A DNA stretch of 64,000 nt from Dioscorea cayenensis subsp. rotundata. Its lineage: Eukaryota > Streptophyta > Magnoliopsida > Dioscoreales > Dioscoreaceae. The position numbers were made by a program, and so were the translations under genes. Below, piece after piece: positions 37,301 through 49,349 of this stretch. The stretch is from assembly GCF_009730915.1 (NCBI RefSeq), contig NC_052489.1, positions 2,321,622 through 2,385,621 on the forward strand, read 5' to 3'. Each line of letters opens with the position of its first letter. Positions within the stretch are counted from its first letter, which is position 1. The notes below the pieces were generated by a model that was not told the DNA's origin, ran no database searches, and saw nothing but the letters and a program-made list of their open reading frames with translations.

Positions 37301-38193
37301 AGTTGGCTGTCAAGATATGCCCAATCCTAAATTCTTCACCAGGGATTGTAGTACTGAGAAACAAGCAAAGCATTATACATAATATTCACTGAAAGTAATG
37401 CATGTTACAAGTTACAATTGTTCCCCCTACATGGGATACAAATAAGATTTTGAACTGAAAAAGAATAAACTAATGTCAAGATTAACCTCCACATAATTGT
37501 TGACAAACTAATTCTCAAGAAATAAGAATTTTCAGAAAAGGAAGCCAAATATCATTTCCTCAAATACAAATTTCTACACATATTATTGTTTTCCATCCCA
37601 AATCAAATATGCATTCAACTTTTTATGTAAAGCATTAATTCATATTGAAAGATTATGACAGATAACAAAAGAAAATGAATATGAAAATTTACCTTGATGA
37701 GTTGGTAGAGACTCCCCTTCATGATCAGCATCCCTAAGCAATCAAAAGTAAAAGGAATTAAAAGAGAGTTTTAAAAGAAGATTCAACCCAAACACAAGAA
37801 AACAATTTCCTTTCTATTTCACCTCAATCTAAAAACCCTTTAAATTTCAACAACAACACAAACTATCTCGCAATAACAACAACAAAAAAAAGTGCAGATT
37901 TTTAACATCAACCTAACAAGTATTGCTCAAATAAACCACATCAAATTCCCAATTTTAACAAGCTAAACTCCTCAAAACACATGAACATCGAAAAAATTTA
38001 ACAATTAACAACATAAAAAAACAACAATGAAAATCCCAAAGAAAAAAAAAATCAGAAAGTTATAAAAGGAAGGCAAGAGTAGTGAATCCAAGGCTATAGA
38101 AGCTCACAACTGGAATTCAAGTTTGCTTCCAGGCTTCCCCCGGCGAGAGACGGAGTTCCTCGGCCGGCGGCTCTTGTTATTGTGACCGCCCAT
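34393..38193 (-). CDS. TSR3: TSR3, 18S rRNA aminocarboxypropyltransferase, frame broken by one or two +1 bases
   Basis: Ten exons on the minus strand: 38193-38108, 37733-37693, 37171-37122, 37047-36978, 36633-36593, 36146-36009, 35365-35275, 35007-34936, 34715-34603, 34526-34393; about 277 residues when corrected. Family landmarks run in order: [98 protein letters not shown]; the tail is acidic. TSR3 transfers the aminocarboxypropyl group of S-adenosylmethionine to a methylated pseudouridine of 18S rRNA, late in cytoplasmic 40S maturation. Two frame problems occur. Exon 4 ends GAAA before the donor, where GAA would fit exon 5. Exon 6 has AAAGGG (plus strand about 36117-36122) with one base too many. 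It is divergent from MIC60 across 434 bp. Confidence 0.88.
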
Positions 38194-38627
38194 CGGAGAG
38201 AAGAAGAAGCGCGGAGGACCAGATCCTGCCCCAGGTAACGTGCAGGAGTGTTTATAACTTTATACTTTGCTAAACTTGATTACAATCACTCGCGGTGAGA
38301 ATAAAGTGCGTCTCGCCACTGATGTTATCGAACTTCGGCGCTAGATCCACCGATTTTAACAGAACTATATTTTTGAAGTTTTTAAGGGGTTAGAAAGCAA
38401 AAAATGGGGAAAAATTAAGAAGTGTATACGATCGCCGTAGATCATTGCCTCGAGATTCGTTCCAATCAGCCTCGGGATCCGTAACCAATGAAATTACGCC
38501 TTTACCCCTTCTCCTTCTCAATGGTGTGACCTCGGTTTCTCTCGTTCATGGTTCTCTCTGGAGCTCGCCAGACGTTTGAATCGAAGGAGCGGTGGTAGTA
38601 GTGGAATCTCTTCGATTTCACCGCGCG
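38194..38627. promoter_or_regulatory. Shared 434-bp divergent promoter of TSR3 and MIC60
   Basis: The start codons of TSR3 (minus) and MIC60 (plus) are only 434 bp apart, so both leaders and promoters must lie here. The segment is higher in GC than the surrounding intergenic DNA, with no clear TATA box in either direction, which fits two broadly expressed housekeeping genes. Bidirectionality is inferred from geometry only. Confidence 0.6.
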
Positions 38628-41600
38628 ATGCTTCGAAGGTTCTTCTGGGTTTTGCTTTCTTTCTTAGAATAGTCTAGGGTTTGCCGGATTCTAGTTTTGT
38701 TGTTCTCTTGAGGGTTTTGATCGCTTTAAAGTTGTTCTTCTTTTTCCAATGATTTATCTATGTTTTGGTGTTGCAGGTGTATATGGGAGCTGTCCTCAGC
38801 TCGATCGGTGCATAGGCGGCTCACATCTCAGGTATATGTTTCGTGTTTTCTTGGTTTTTGTTTGCCATTTTTAGTTTTTTTTGTTGAATTCTTCTTGCTT
38901 GGGCATGGATTTTGTTAGTTTTTGTGTAATTGAGGAAATGAAGCCCTAAAAGGCATAAATTTGTCTCAGAAGCGCTAGTGTTTGTGAGCTAATAATTTAT
39001 TGGTTTTGTTTAGGTTTTCATGGTTTAGGAATTTATTTGGATAGAGCAAAGATAGAATATAATGCAAAATGGTGAGGAAAAGAGACAAAAACTTTAGAGT
39101 TGGTTTTGTAGTAATGCTTTTAATTTGGGAGTTTCATACATGAAGTTAGCATCTAGACTTGATGTAAATTGAGTTTGGGTTGAGAGTATTATTCATGAAA
39201 CCTTCGTTATATTTACTCTTTTTTAATTAATGACTTAAGTTCTTAATTAGCCTTTATTTAGCCAACCAGTAAAATCCTTTACTCTCTACCTAGAACTGAA
39301 TGTGTTACTATAATCTTTTGTCCTAGTGAATGTTTGATTTTGTTTGCTTATCTTTGATGTCATGTAAGCAGATGCCTTTTCTGCTTTCTGCAAGAAACGG
39401 GTTCTCAAATACATCTCAACGTGATCAATCCCAGAGACCTGCTCCTCCAGGAAAAATTTCTGCTGAAGAGCCATCTCATCGAGGGAACGCTGGTTCTAAA
39501 CTTGTGCTTGGCACTGTTGTCTTTGGTGTTGCTCTTCTTGCTGCTTATCAAACTGGTTACATAGATCAATTTTTTCAAAAGGGAGAACAATCTTCGGCCA
39601 AATCTACGACATTTGACTCCATAAAGGCACCTGAGGACTTGAAACAATCAGTTCATGAGGAGGCCCTTCTAAGTGATGAAAAGACAAGCACAGCAATGCC
39701 TAATGCTGATATTGTTGAGGATAAAGACAGAAATGAACACCTTAAAGTCTTGAAAGATATCACAGAGGATGTAGTTAAAGAGAAAGCACCAGAGGAAGGG
39801 AGAATTCCTGTCGAAGTCAATGAGTCAGCACAAATTGCTCATGAGACTCTGGAACCAGCAGCAGAACAAACTATGGATCCCCAGATAGCTTCTGATGACA
39901 GTTTGATTGTTAACAATAAGGATTCCGTGAAGCAAAATGAGATGACTGAATCTGAAAGTTCTACAGAACAAAATGACAGGATTGATAGTTCAACCCATGT
40001 TTCTGAAGAAACTGGGATCACGAATGCTTCACATGAAGGCATGACTATAGAAACTCCAAAGGTATGATGTTATTCAGATTTATTTTATCCCTTTTCTGAT
40101 GGATAATTTGATTATTATGCCACCCACATGGTGTGAAAAAACAATTTAAGAAGAACATAACCTTTTTTTGCTTTGGTTTGGTATTTACAAATGTAGTATG
40201 TAGAGACTTGTTCAGCAAATATTTTTGGTGTTCGTTGTCATTTTACCCATTTTTAAATGAAGAGGTTTCATTTGACTTATTTCTGCTAGGATAATGCACT
40301 CTATCATGCTACTTGAGCCTTTGTAAAATGGGTTAGCTATCAGTGTTATTAGCCATTAATTCTGTACCTCCCATGCAGCATTGCATCTTCACCTCTAGAA
40401 AATGCCACGTATTTAGGTAAGTTTGTAACTTTCTCACATCTATCATCAAATGATTAACCTTGCAGGTTTCAATTGATGAGGAGAAGGTACAGAAACCCCT
40501 TGCTCACTCATACTCACTGCAAGAGGATGAACTTCCAGATGTCTCTGTAAACCAAGAGAGAGCTGGTGCTTTTTTGACAACAGCTGAAGATAAAGAGGTT
40601 ATTTCATGGCAAGAATCTTCTATCTATGTTTTGTCACCGTGTTGACATATTCCTTATTTAGTTGTTTTTTTCACTATTATCCTTCTTTTTCTGAATTTTG
40701 ACTTAAATTGAAGGCTTTTTCATATACTAGGATCCAAAAGACATCAACAAACCAGAAGATGGCAGGATATTGCTTGATTTGATAGATGCTATTCATGCTG
40801 CTGAAAAAAAGCAGGCTGAGACAGATGCTTTTATATTTGCTGAGGAAAAAAGAAAGCTGAAGGTATGGAATTTTATAGGCTTTTTCAGATGCTGCTTATA
40901 GTGATATATTTTCTGGTTGACTTTTTTTTTTTTTTTGGGTTTTGAAACCAGTCAGTTGCAGCTGCATAACCATAGTAAAAAACAGAATAATTGGCAACAA
41001 ATAGAACCTCTGTAATATCAACCTTGTGATTTGTAAAACCTTGTTTTAAATGAATGCTACAATGCATGCACTCTAAAACCAGTCATTTGCAGCTGCATAA
41101 ACCATAGTATAAAACAGCATCATTGGCAACAAGTAGAACCTCTATAATATCAACCTTGTGATTTGTAAAACATTGCTGTAAATGAATGCTACAATGCATG
41201 TACTTTATCAGATGGTAAGTCTTGATCAATGAACCACATCTTGAGTTCTGTTTATATTATCAGGATGACTGATGCACTGATCACTGACACAAATGTCTGG
41301 AATTTTGTCTGTGTAATAACTTTGATCCCTCACCCATCTTGTCCCATATTTATTCATATAGTGTGAGGTTCTCTCATGGTAAAGATTAGTGATTCATGAT
41401 CCAAATTATTCATGAAAACTCAAGGTTATTGCCAATTTATTGGAATCACTACTAAGTATTTTACAGCAATTTATGCTCTAAAAGGTCTGAGTTCAGTATA
41501 ATATTGCTAATTCATAAAATATTGAAAACTCAAGTTATTGCCAATTTATTTGGATCACTGCGAAGTATTTTACGGCAATTTATGCTAAAAGGTCTGAGTT

Positions 41601-44600
41601 CGTATAATATTGCTAATTCATAAAATATGTTTTTCCTGTCATATTTGAAAATTGAAATTTTAGGTGAGAATAAGTGCCTTCCACAATTTTAAAAAGTCCT
41701 AGATAAAGGAGTGAAAATGGTTTATTTGACATTCTTTTGGTCAGATAGTCAGGAGACACCATTACAAAAATACTCATGTGTTTCTCTCTTATATGGTTCA
41801 AAATTGTTGTCTGCAGTCTGCTATATTCATGTTCTCTGTTAATGTGTATCACTCCAGGAGAAATATGAGAAGGACCTAAAGGATGCAAGAGCAAGGGAGC
41901 TTATGTATGCTGAAGAGGCAGCAATTTTGGATAAGGTTGAGAACTTTGTGAAACCATTGTTTTCTTGATATTCTTCTCTACTGTGATCAAGCTACCTTTC
42001 TGTACTGTTTTGTCCTTCATTCTGATATTTACTTCGATATAGTCATTGACATTATTTCTATCACCTTTTGCCTTTATTCATATAATTAAGCTGCAGTTAT
42101 CATTTGTCAACCAATTCGTTTTCATTAATAACATTCGTCTATACTGTGATCAAGCAACCGTTCCATACTGTTGTGCCCATTATTTGTATATTCACTTAGA
42201 CACAGTCATTACATTATTTTTTTCACCTTTTAATTAAGCTGCAGCTATTGTTTGCCAACCAATGTTTTTTTCATTGGCAACACTCTTCTCTAGGCATGTA
42301 GTGATCTTCTTGTGCTTCCTTTGATCTTAGTTTATTAACAGTTAGTTGTCTATAATGGATATGTACTAAAATTAGCTTGTGAAAAACATTATCAAAGAGT
42401 TATTACAGTATACATTTTGCATTGCTTGATGATGATTGTGTCATCATGTCATATTTACAAAAGCAAGTGCAGGATGTGGATTTGAGTTATGAGGCTTGGA
42501 TGATTATTTAACCACACAGAAATGCAAAAAATAAGTATCTGAAATATTTTTTTAAAGCACTCTTTCTGTTGAAGTTGGTTTAGCGATGTTAATTTTTCTA
42601 TGCTATGTTCTAGGAATTGAACAAAGAAAAAGCTAAGGCTGCGGCTACAATCAAGTTACTTGAAGAAAATGCTGAAAAACATCTTCGGGAGGAACTGCAA
42701 CATAAGGTCTTCTTTAGTTTTTTTTCTTTAACCAGCTTCCTTAATCTAGCCTGGTTATATTGTTTGTCTATTTTGAGTACAATTGAGTCACATCACATGG
42801 TTAACGTTTGGTGCCACAGGAGGAGGAAGCTCAAGAGCTGGTTCAGAAAGTTAAAGATTTGGCAAAAGCTGAATTAGCTGCCGCCATTGCAGCTGAAAAG
42901 TCATCCCAAATAGAAAGAATTGCTGAAGCAAACCTTAATGTATGCCATCTGCTGCCATGGCTTTAATAAGCTGATACTTAATCCTTTCATGCTGACATTT
43001 TATTATTATTTGTCACACCCCGCCGTCCCGCCCCCACCCCCCAAAAAAAGTCAATTTCATTTTGTATATAATCAATTGGATAATGTCTGATTGATTTTTG
43101 TAGATAAATGCGTTATGTATGGCTTTCTATGCAAGATCTGAAGAAGCCCGACAATCTCATTCTATTCACAAACTTGCTTTGGTAAATTCATTTTTCAATT
43201 TGAACTTTCTATGTTCAGCTTATATAAGAAATTCTAGCATTTTAATCCTCTTGAAAGCATCTTTGATTAAGGAGAATGTTTTGTATGTACCATACAGGGA
43301 ACCCTTGCTCTGGAAGATGCTTTGTCTCAAGGATTGCCTATTAGGGCTGAAATAGACGCATTGCATAAGTCTCTTGATGGCATTGATAGGGATTCATTGC
43401 TAAGTTTGGCACTTTCATCTCTTCCAGAAGAAATCTTAAGCTTTGGAACATACACCCAAATGCAATTAAATCAGAAGGTACGTCATTATGATTAGCAAAC
43501 TAGCTTTTTATGTACACATCATTAGTGCTCAGGGTAACCCATATGTATATTGTGTTTACTTTGTTACTGCTATTTGGTATCAACCATCAAAACTGTCATC
43601 TTTTATGGGTACTTAAATTTTCTTTATCTACATATGCACTGCATATCGGCATCACTTTTTTTTTGGGAGTGATTTCATCAGCATGATCGGCTACCTATCT
43701 AGCTAGATCTAGTTAGTAATCTTGGAATTATATCTTTTTCATATGGATCTAACACGAATGATTGAGGATAGTAGTGATGCAGACTGAAGCAAGATTTTTA
43801 CTTTTATAGCCTTTTAATTAATTTTATTTATGTTTTATTTTATTTATTTTAATTTTGTTTAATCTTAGGGGTCTCTTTGCATTCTAGGGGTTTTTAGGGT
43901 TTCCATTATTATAAATGCTTGTAACATTGAAGCAAGCAGGGAATGGAATAATTTTCCAAAAACAAGTTTTCTCATTCTATTGATCGGTGTATCCACTGCG
44001 TCAAGTAGTCATTCTGTGACTACATCTTAAAATGTTCGCTGCTGATCTCTTTTCGATGTTCAACTCCAGAATAACTAACTGGGACTAGTATGTTTTGTTT
44101 CACATGGTAGTTTATAGTTTATTGCTTGTCCGATAGTTGCTACATGGCCAACGTTAGTTGAAAACTATAATCAATCCTCGTCTTGCTTGCAAAATCCTTC
44201 TGTTGCAACTGAAATCTCTGGCAAATGACAACACTTCATGCATCTTCACATTATCCAACATAATAATAATATGATTCATTCACTTGCTAGTATTTGATTG
44301 TCATAGGATTCTGTCTTGCAGTTTGATTCCTTGAAAGGAACACTCCGCCATTTTAGCCTTATTCCAGCTGGTGGTGGTGGCATCCTTGCGCATACTGTGG
44401 CTCACATTGCATCCTCAATAAAGGTACAACAATAAAAATTAGTAACAATCATGATTTTCGAGGCTAGCCATACAACGTGGTTGACATTATTTTTCTCTTA
44501 ATTCTTTCATTGAAACCATCACCTTCTAAATTTAACCTGCCACTGTTTTGGCGGATCGCTTATACCCTTCATCTGAGAAAATGATCTGATGATTGTTTGC

Positions 44601-44946
44601 TCTGGTAGGACCTTGTGACCTCTGCACATACAATACTATAATTTATGAATTTGTGCTCTACCTTACTGTAAATGAAAAGATAACTTCCTGTTTTTATTTT
44701 CGAATTATTTTCCAGATGAAAGGGGGTGAAGATGGAGACAACATCGAATCACTCATTTGCAGAGTGGAGAAGTATCTACTAGATGGTAACCTCGCCGAAG
44801 CAGCGAATACCTTGGAAGTAGGAGTCCGTGGCAGTGAAGCAGAGGGTGCAGTCATTGAATGGGTGAGGCAAGCGAGGAATCGCGCGATTGCTGAGCAAGC
44901 TCTCGCGGTGCTTCAATCTTATGCCTCGTCCATAACCTTCTCATAA
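38628..44946 (+). CDS. MIC60: MICOS complex subunit MIC60 (mitofilin)
   Basis: Twelve exons (38628-38638, 38777-38831, 39372-40061, 40466-40597, 40731-40862, 41858-41935, 42614-42706, 42820-42939, 43104-43181, 43298-43477, 44322-44423, 44716-44946) give 633 residues without frame breaks. The N-terminus MLRRCIWELSSARSVHRRLT is an Arg-rich mitochondrial presequence. A single membrane span follows at about 65-84 (KLVLGTVVFGVALLAAYQTG). The middle is an acidic linker and then a long coiled coil (exons 5-8, e.g. KYEKDLKDARARELMYAEEA). The C-terminal mitofilin signature includes GGGGILAHTVAHIASSI and AEQALAVLQSYAS. MIC60 is the inner-membrane core of MICOS, shaping crista junctions and, in plants, affecting lipid transfer. 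Exons after the second are all in phase 0. The introns hold three tandem duplications and a solo LTR. The position beside the ACINUS-like and TSR3 genes recalls At4g39690. Confidence 0.95.
40945..41205. repeat. Tandem duplication in MIC60 intron 5, about 130-bp period
   Basis: ACCAGTCAGTTGCAGCTGCA at about 40948 recurs as ACCAGTCATTTGCAGCTGCA at 41078. Both copies continue through ATTGGCAACAA, TAGAACCTCT and AATGCTACAATGCATG with few differences, so the duplication is fairly recent. Confidence 0.9.
41415..41632. repeat. Second tandem duplication in MIC60 intron 5, about 110-bp period
   Basis: GAAAACTCAAG(G)TTATTGCC at about 41413 recurs at about 41524. Both copies share GTATTTTAC(A/G)GCAATTTATG and CTAATTCATAAAATAT. 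It is separate from the 130-bp duplication upstream in the same intron. Confidence 0.88.
41971..42300. repeat. Tandem duplication in MIC60 intron 6, about 163-bp period
   Basis: TACTGTGATCAAGC at 41979 recurs at 42142. Both copies contain TCATTGACATTATTT-like and AATTAAGCTGCAG(T/C)TAT blocks and CCAACCAAT. The copies differ more than those in intron 5. Confidence 0.8.
43775..44003. mobile_element. Solo LTR (229 bp) in MIC60 intron 10
   Basis: The segment begins TGATGCAG and ends CTGCGTCA, a 7 of 8 inverted match with the canonical TG...CA ends. It is bracketed by AGTAG at 43770-43774 and 44004-44008, a 5-bp target duplication. Inside are a TATAAATGC box and a TTGTAACATTG block typical of an LTR promoter and polyadenylation region. 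No gag or pol remains, so this is a solo LTR or a short TRIM-type relic, probably Copia-like given its size. Confidence 0.75.
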
Positions 44947-47069
44947 GCATGAGATAAGTGCACTCCCATCAGTTCACTCTTTCTATTTTTTGCCTTTAGT
45001 TTTAATATGAGGATAAAACCATGATATCGGCTATCATGAATCAACCTCCACAACAAAATTTATACAATGTTGCTGTTCTTACCATTGGTGAAAAATTTTG
45101 CAAATTCATTCCTTTTGATCACTGGAAGTAGAACTGATGCCATCAGGCTAAACAAATGGCTAATAATAAAAGTTTTGTTTTGCATCTCTTGGTTTACTAA
45201 AATCTAAGACTGTTGGAATTCTGGGTTACATGGATTTTTTGTGATTTAGGGGTCGTTTGGATCACAGAAATGATATATTATATATAATGAGATTATCATG
45301 ATAATGAGATCGGAAATATTATATGCCCAGAAATATTACTACATATATAAGTAAAATAAAATATTATTAATAAATTTGAACTGCTAACTAAGTAATAATA
45401 CTAATCAAGTAACCATGGCTTAAAATTGTCAACTTGAAGGTGAGCACTAACAAAAACTTTTGGAGGTGGTAGTTAGAATGTTGATATGAAAGGTACACTC
45501 CAACAATTATGCTCAAATATATATATATATATATAAATATATTGATTGAGCAGTTGTTCAAATGTCTCTTATCAATTGATGCATTACCTTCTTCACCATT
45601 TCATACCTCTCTTTCTTATCATTATTTTGTGGATATGAAACCTTTGTCAGACTCTTCCTCAACATCATTCTCTTAAAAAAATTAAAGAGAGAGAGAGAGA
45701 GGAAACTTCTAACCACAACAACAACAACAACAACCTGTTAGTCTTAATTATTTGAGATTTATATTATATTAATATATAATCCCTTGATTTACAGAATAGC
45801 TCAAATTCAAATATATGACACTTGAGTAAAGTTTTTAATTCCTAATTAAGTATCAACAACCACCATTAACTCATGCTCCTTGTGTTATTATTGTAAGATA
45901 AATTTTATAATAAAAATAAATAATGATAAATGAAATTAATTAGAAAAAAAAAATGAAGATTTGCATGTTATGCCAGCACAAGAGAGTGGTGGGATGAGGG
46001 ACCCCTCAAACTCTCAAAACTTGTCCATAAAAACAAAAAACAATGAACAAGTGAAGCATGTTCCAAGCTCAAATCACTGTTCTATTATTATTGTCTCTGT
46101 GTTCTTCTGTGTCATGTCCAATGAGTTTCCAGATAGTTTGGATAATGAAATCCCAATCACCCTTTCTTCAAACTAAATTTCCAATCTCCAATTTTATTTA
46201 TATATTTTTATCACATGAAAATAATATTCTCAGAAATCAAAATATAGCCTAGTGATTTTTTATCTTACTTGTGACCTTTCTGGCGCAATGCAAAAAAATA
46301 AAAATATGACTATTATCAATTTATTGACATAATAATAATAATAATAATAATAATATTTTCACAAATTATTTTTTTTTTATTTTATTTTATAAATGTGATA
46401 AATGCAACAGCTAAGCTAAGAACGTGCCTATAACCAAAAATTGAACATGTAGGTCATACATTCTGAGCCCTGTGCAAATTTAAAATATTATTAATGAAAC
46501 TATATTTGCATTGAGGAAGAAAATACATATAATATAGTGGCAATAAGAAATATTGAAATATTTATTGAATATTTAAATAAATAAATAAATAAATAATTGT
46601 GTACATATATAAATGATTTAATTGTTTATTGGACTTGTGATGCTGACAATCCAATTCTAGACCTCGTCATTCATTTTCATTTTGGACCAGGAATCAACTC
46701 TTTTCCACTTAAAAATAATTTTAAAAATATATATATTTTTATTATATTTGTATCCCTGTAAAACCTTAAAATTACACACACATATCTTATGGAAAATTGA
46801 GATAGTTGAGCATTGGTTTTCCTAATTCATAAAAAAAACCTTGCTTAAATTTCTACTTGCTCATTATACTAATTATATGAATAAATATGACTTTATTTTA
46901 TAAAATTTTTATAACTTGTCAAATTATATATATATTACTTATTTTTATCTATTAATTAACTTGGCTCACAGGGATATATATACATGTGTGTGTGTAATTT
47001 TCAGATTATATAGGGATATTTATCACACAAAAAATGGAAAGCAAGATGATGACCAAAGTGAGAGATTTG

Positions 47070-47114
<45 letters not shown>

Positions 47115-47697
47115 TTGGTAGGAATTAGTGAGAGTGCTTTTTATGGGATCACTTGTAGTGCAAGTATTTAGGGAGTTGATATGAAATTAATTAATAAATT
47201 CTATGATAAGAAAAATGAAACAAAAAAAAGGTTGATGCCAAGCATCAATGAACCTCCTTTTCAACCCTTTTTTGTCTTTAGCTTTAACAAATTAATTAGT
47301 TAATTAATTAATTAATTAATTAATTAATCAATATAAAATTATAGCAGTCATTAATTGTTGGATTAATTTAAGACAAAAGTGATTAATCACAGTGTTCTAA
47401 CTTCTAGGAAAAGAAAAGTTAAACCAAGTTCTTGGACTAGTAGGTTGAAGATTCCACATAGTTGTTAAGAAGACAAATTAGTATGTATTTTAATAATTTA
47501 ATCAAGTGTTAGTCTTATCATTAATCTTTTAATTACTAGTGCTTTGCCAGCTATATCCCTCTTTGGTGTGATATAGCCATGGCTTTGCCCATTAAGTTGG
47601 CTAATGATAGCAACATGAGTTTCAAATATCTATATTTTATACACACAGATATATATTTGAGATAATTCCCTTCTTCTTCTTCTTCTTCTTCTTCTTC

Positions 47698-47733
<36 letters not shown>

Positions 47734-49340
47734 TACAATTATTTAAATCACATTTTTTTTTTTTATTCTATTTAACATATTAATTTTACAAGAAATGGGG
47801 TAGGTATAATATACATTTTCTTTTAAGTGTATAGCTGGTTTCAAGTAGGCACGAGTTTTAAACCAGTCTAAGGAAAAATACTGGGAGTTTGATAAGATGT
47901 AAATTTTTTTTAAACTAGTGTTTTTACTTCTTTCTGTACATAAGGATTGGAATCCAAAATCACTAAATCACTTAGTCTTTATTATTTGAATCAATCTCCA
48001 TTGATTATTATACATTCATTTGTACTGTACGGCATAGGAAAAAAATAGTGTTAAATTTTTTTTTTAATGTAAAAGTTATTAAAAATAAAATAAAAATAGA
48101 TAAAAATAAAATCAAACCACTACTTTTTAATTAAATTTCTAAATATTATTTTGTTTCGTATATGGGGGAATCATTATTCCTCTCATAGTCAATTCATACA
48201 AAGATTACCAAACAGTGCTGATAAACAGTATTTGTCTTTAATGTATAATCGATAATGTGTAAATAGTACTGATAATAAATTTTAATTTTCAAAACATAGT
48301 CGCATTACAAATTCCCGCATTAATGTTTTAATGTTATTATCCAATCCAAATTGTGTGATACTGAAATAAACTCACATATAACTTTGTCAAGGAGGTGGAG
48401 AAATTAATGGTTAAAAATAAAGATATAAAAACTAATAATATTCATTTTCAATAAAATAAAATATGGTTTTAACATATCTCTATTAAAAGTACCTAAAAAT
48501 TATAAAAATGGAAAAACTTTTTTTAATAAAAAAAACCTAGCAATAGAAATCACATGTTAGCATGTGACAAATGACAAGCTCATGCAAACTTATCCATAAA
48601 TATACTTCACAAGTGCTTCCCTTTTCCATGCAAGTGATAAATTTGGATCCAAACCAATTAATACAAAATAAGGAATAATCTAAATATTCTCATCTTATTC
48701 TAAGTTCTAACTATTACTTAAATAATGATAATAATGAAAGATAAATTATTCTCTTTAATTAAAAGCCAATATCTTGTTGTCACATCAAATAATATAATGA
48801 TCACAAAATTATTATTTATATTATTTTACATGATTGAAATATATTAATCACAAGAATGCACATGATGAAGCACATAAATTGCTAAAATATAAATTTTAAA
48901 TTTATCGGTTAACATATTATTATTGTACTTTTTTTTTAAATTTTATTGATTAAATCTTGTGCATAAAAATTTATTATAATTTTATATTGTTATTTAAAAT
49001 AAAATAACATAGTTTTTATTTCTAAGTTTCCATTTGTTAAATCCATAAATTAGAAAAGAAAAAAAATCATATTGCAATGGATTAAAAAAAGAAGAAGAAG
49101 AATTCAGTTGGTGGTAATGTAATTTATATATAAATTTAAAATGAAACACTAAATTGTATGGTACTATTTTTTTATTGAATAATTTTTTTAAAATATTTTA
49201 TAGATTATTCAGACATTGCTTGTCGGTTGTTAGGCTCGGCTCGGCGCAGCTCAGCTTCGGCTTAGAACAGGCTCGAAGCCGCCGAGAAATGCGCCGCCCT
49301 TCGAAATGTCGGCGGGTGTTGGATCTCAGAGACTTGTTAG
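44947..49340. other. A+T-rich intergenic region between MIC60 and CSI1
   Basis: No supported gene over about 4.3 kb. It includes the MIC60 3' flank and a motif GGGGTCGTTTGGATCACAGA at about 45249 that looks like one end of a TIR element whose partner I could not find. Microsatellites present: a run of TTA at 47070-47114, TTAA copies at about 47290-47330, and a TTC then TA run at 47671-47730. The last 150 bp turn GC rich and form the CSI1 promoter. Confidence 0.5.
47671..47730. repeat. Compound microsatellite (TTC)n-(TA)n
   Basis: About ten TTC units run directly into about fifteen TA units. Such compound tracts are likely to vary in length between individuals and to be hard to assemble. Confidence 0.9.
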
Positions 49341-49349
49341 TATAAAAGG
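49341..49349 (+). promoter_or_regulatory. Probable TATA box of CSI1
   Basis: TATAAAAGG lies at the end of a short GC-rich stretch (49230-49330) that stands out from the A+T-rich intergenic DNA. A transcription start about 25-35 bp downstream would put a first leader exon at roughly 49370-49512, ending in the donor TTGCAG|GTTTAA. The coding exon at 50164 follows an intron. Confidence 0.6.

Noticed and set aside
43011-43060. C-rich patch TGTCACACCCCGCC in MIC60 intron 8
   Set aside because: It resembles the tip of a Gypsy LTR but is too short, with no partner or target duplication.
45249-48230. Pair of GGGGTCGTTTGGATC and ACCAAACAGTGC as ends of a 3-kb element
   Set aside because: The two ends do not match well beyond a few bases and there is no target duplication.
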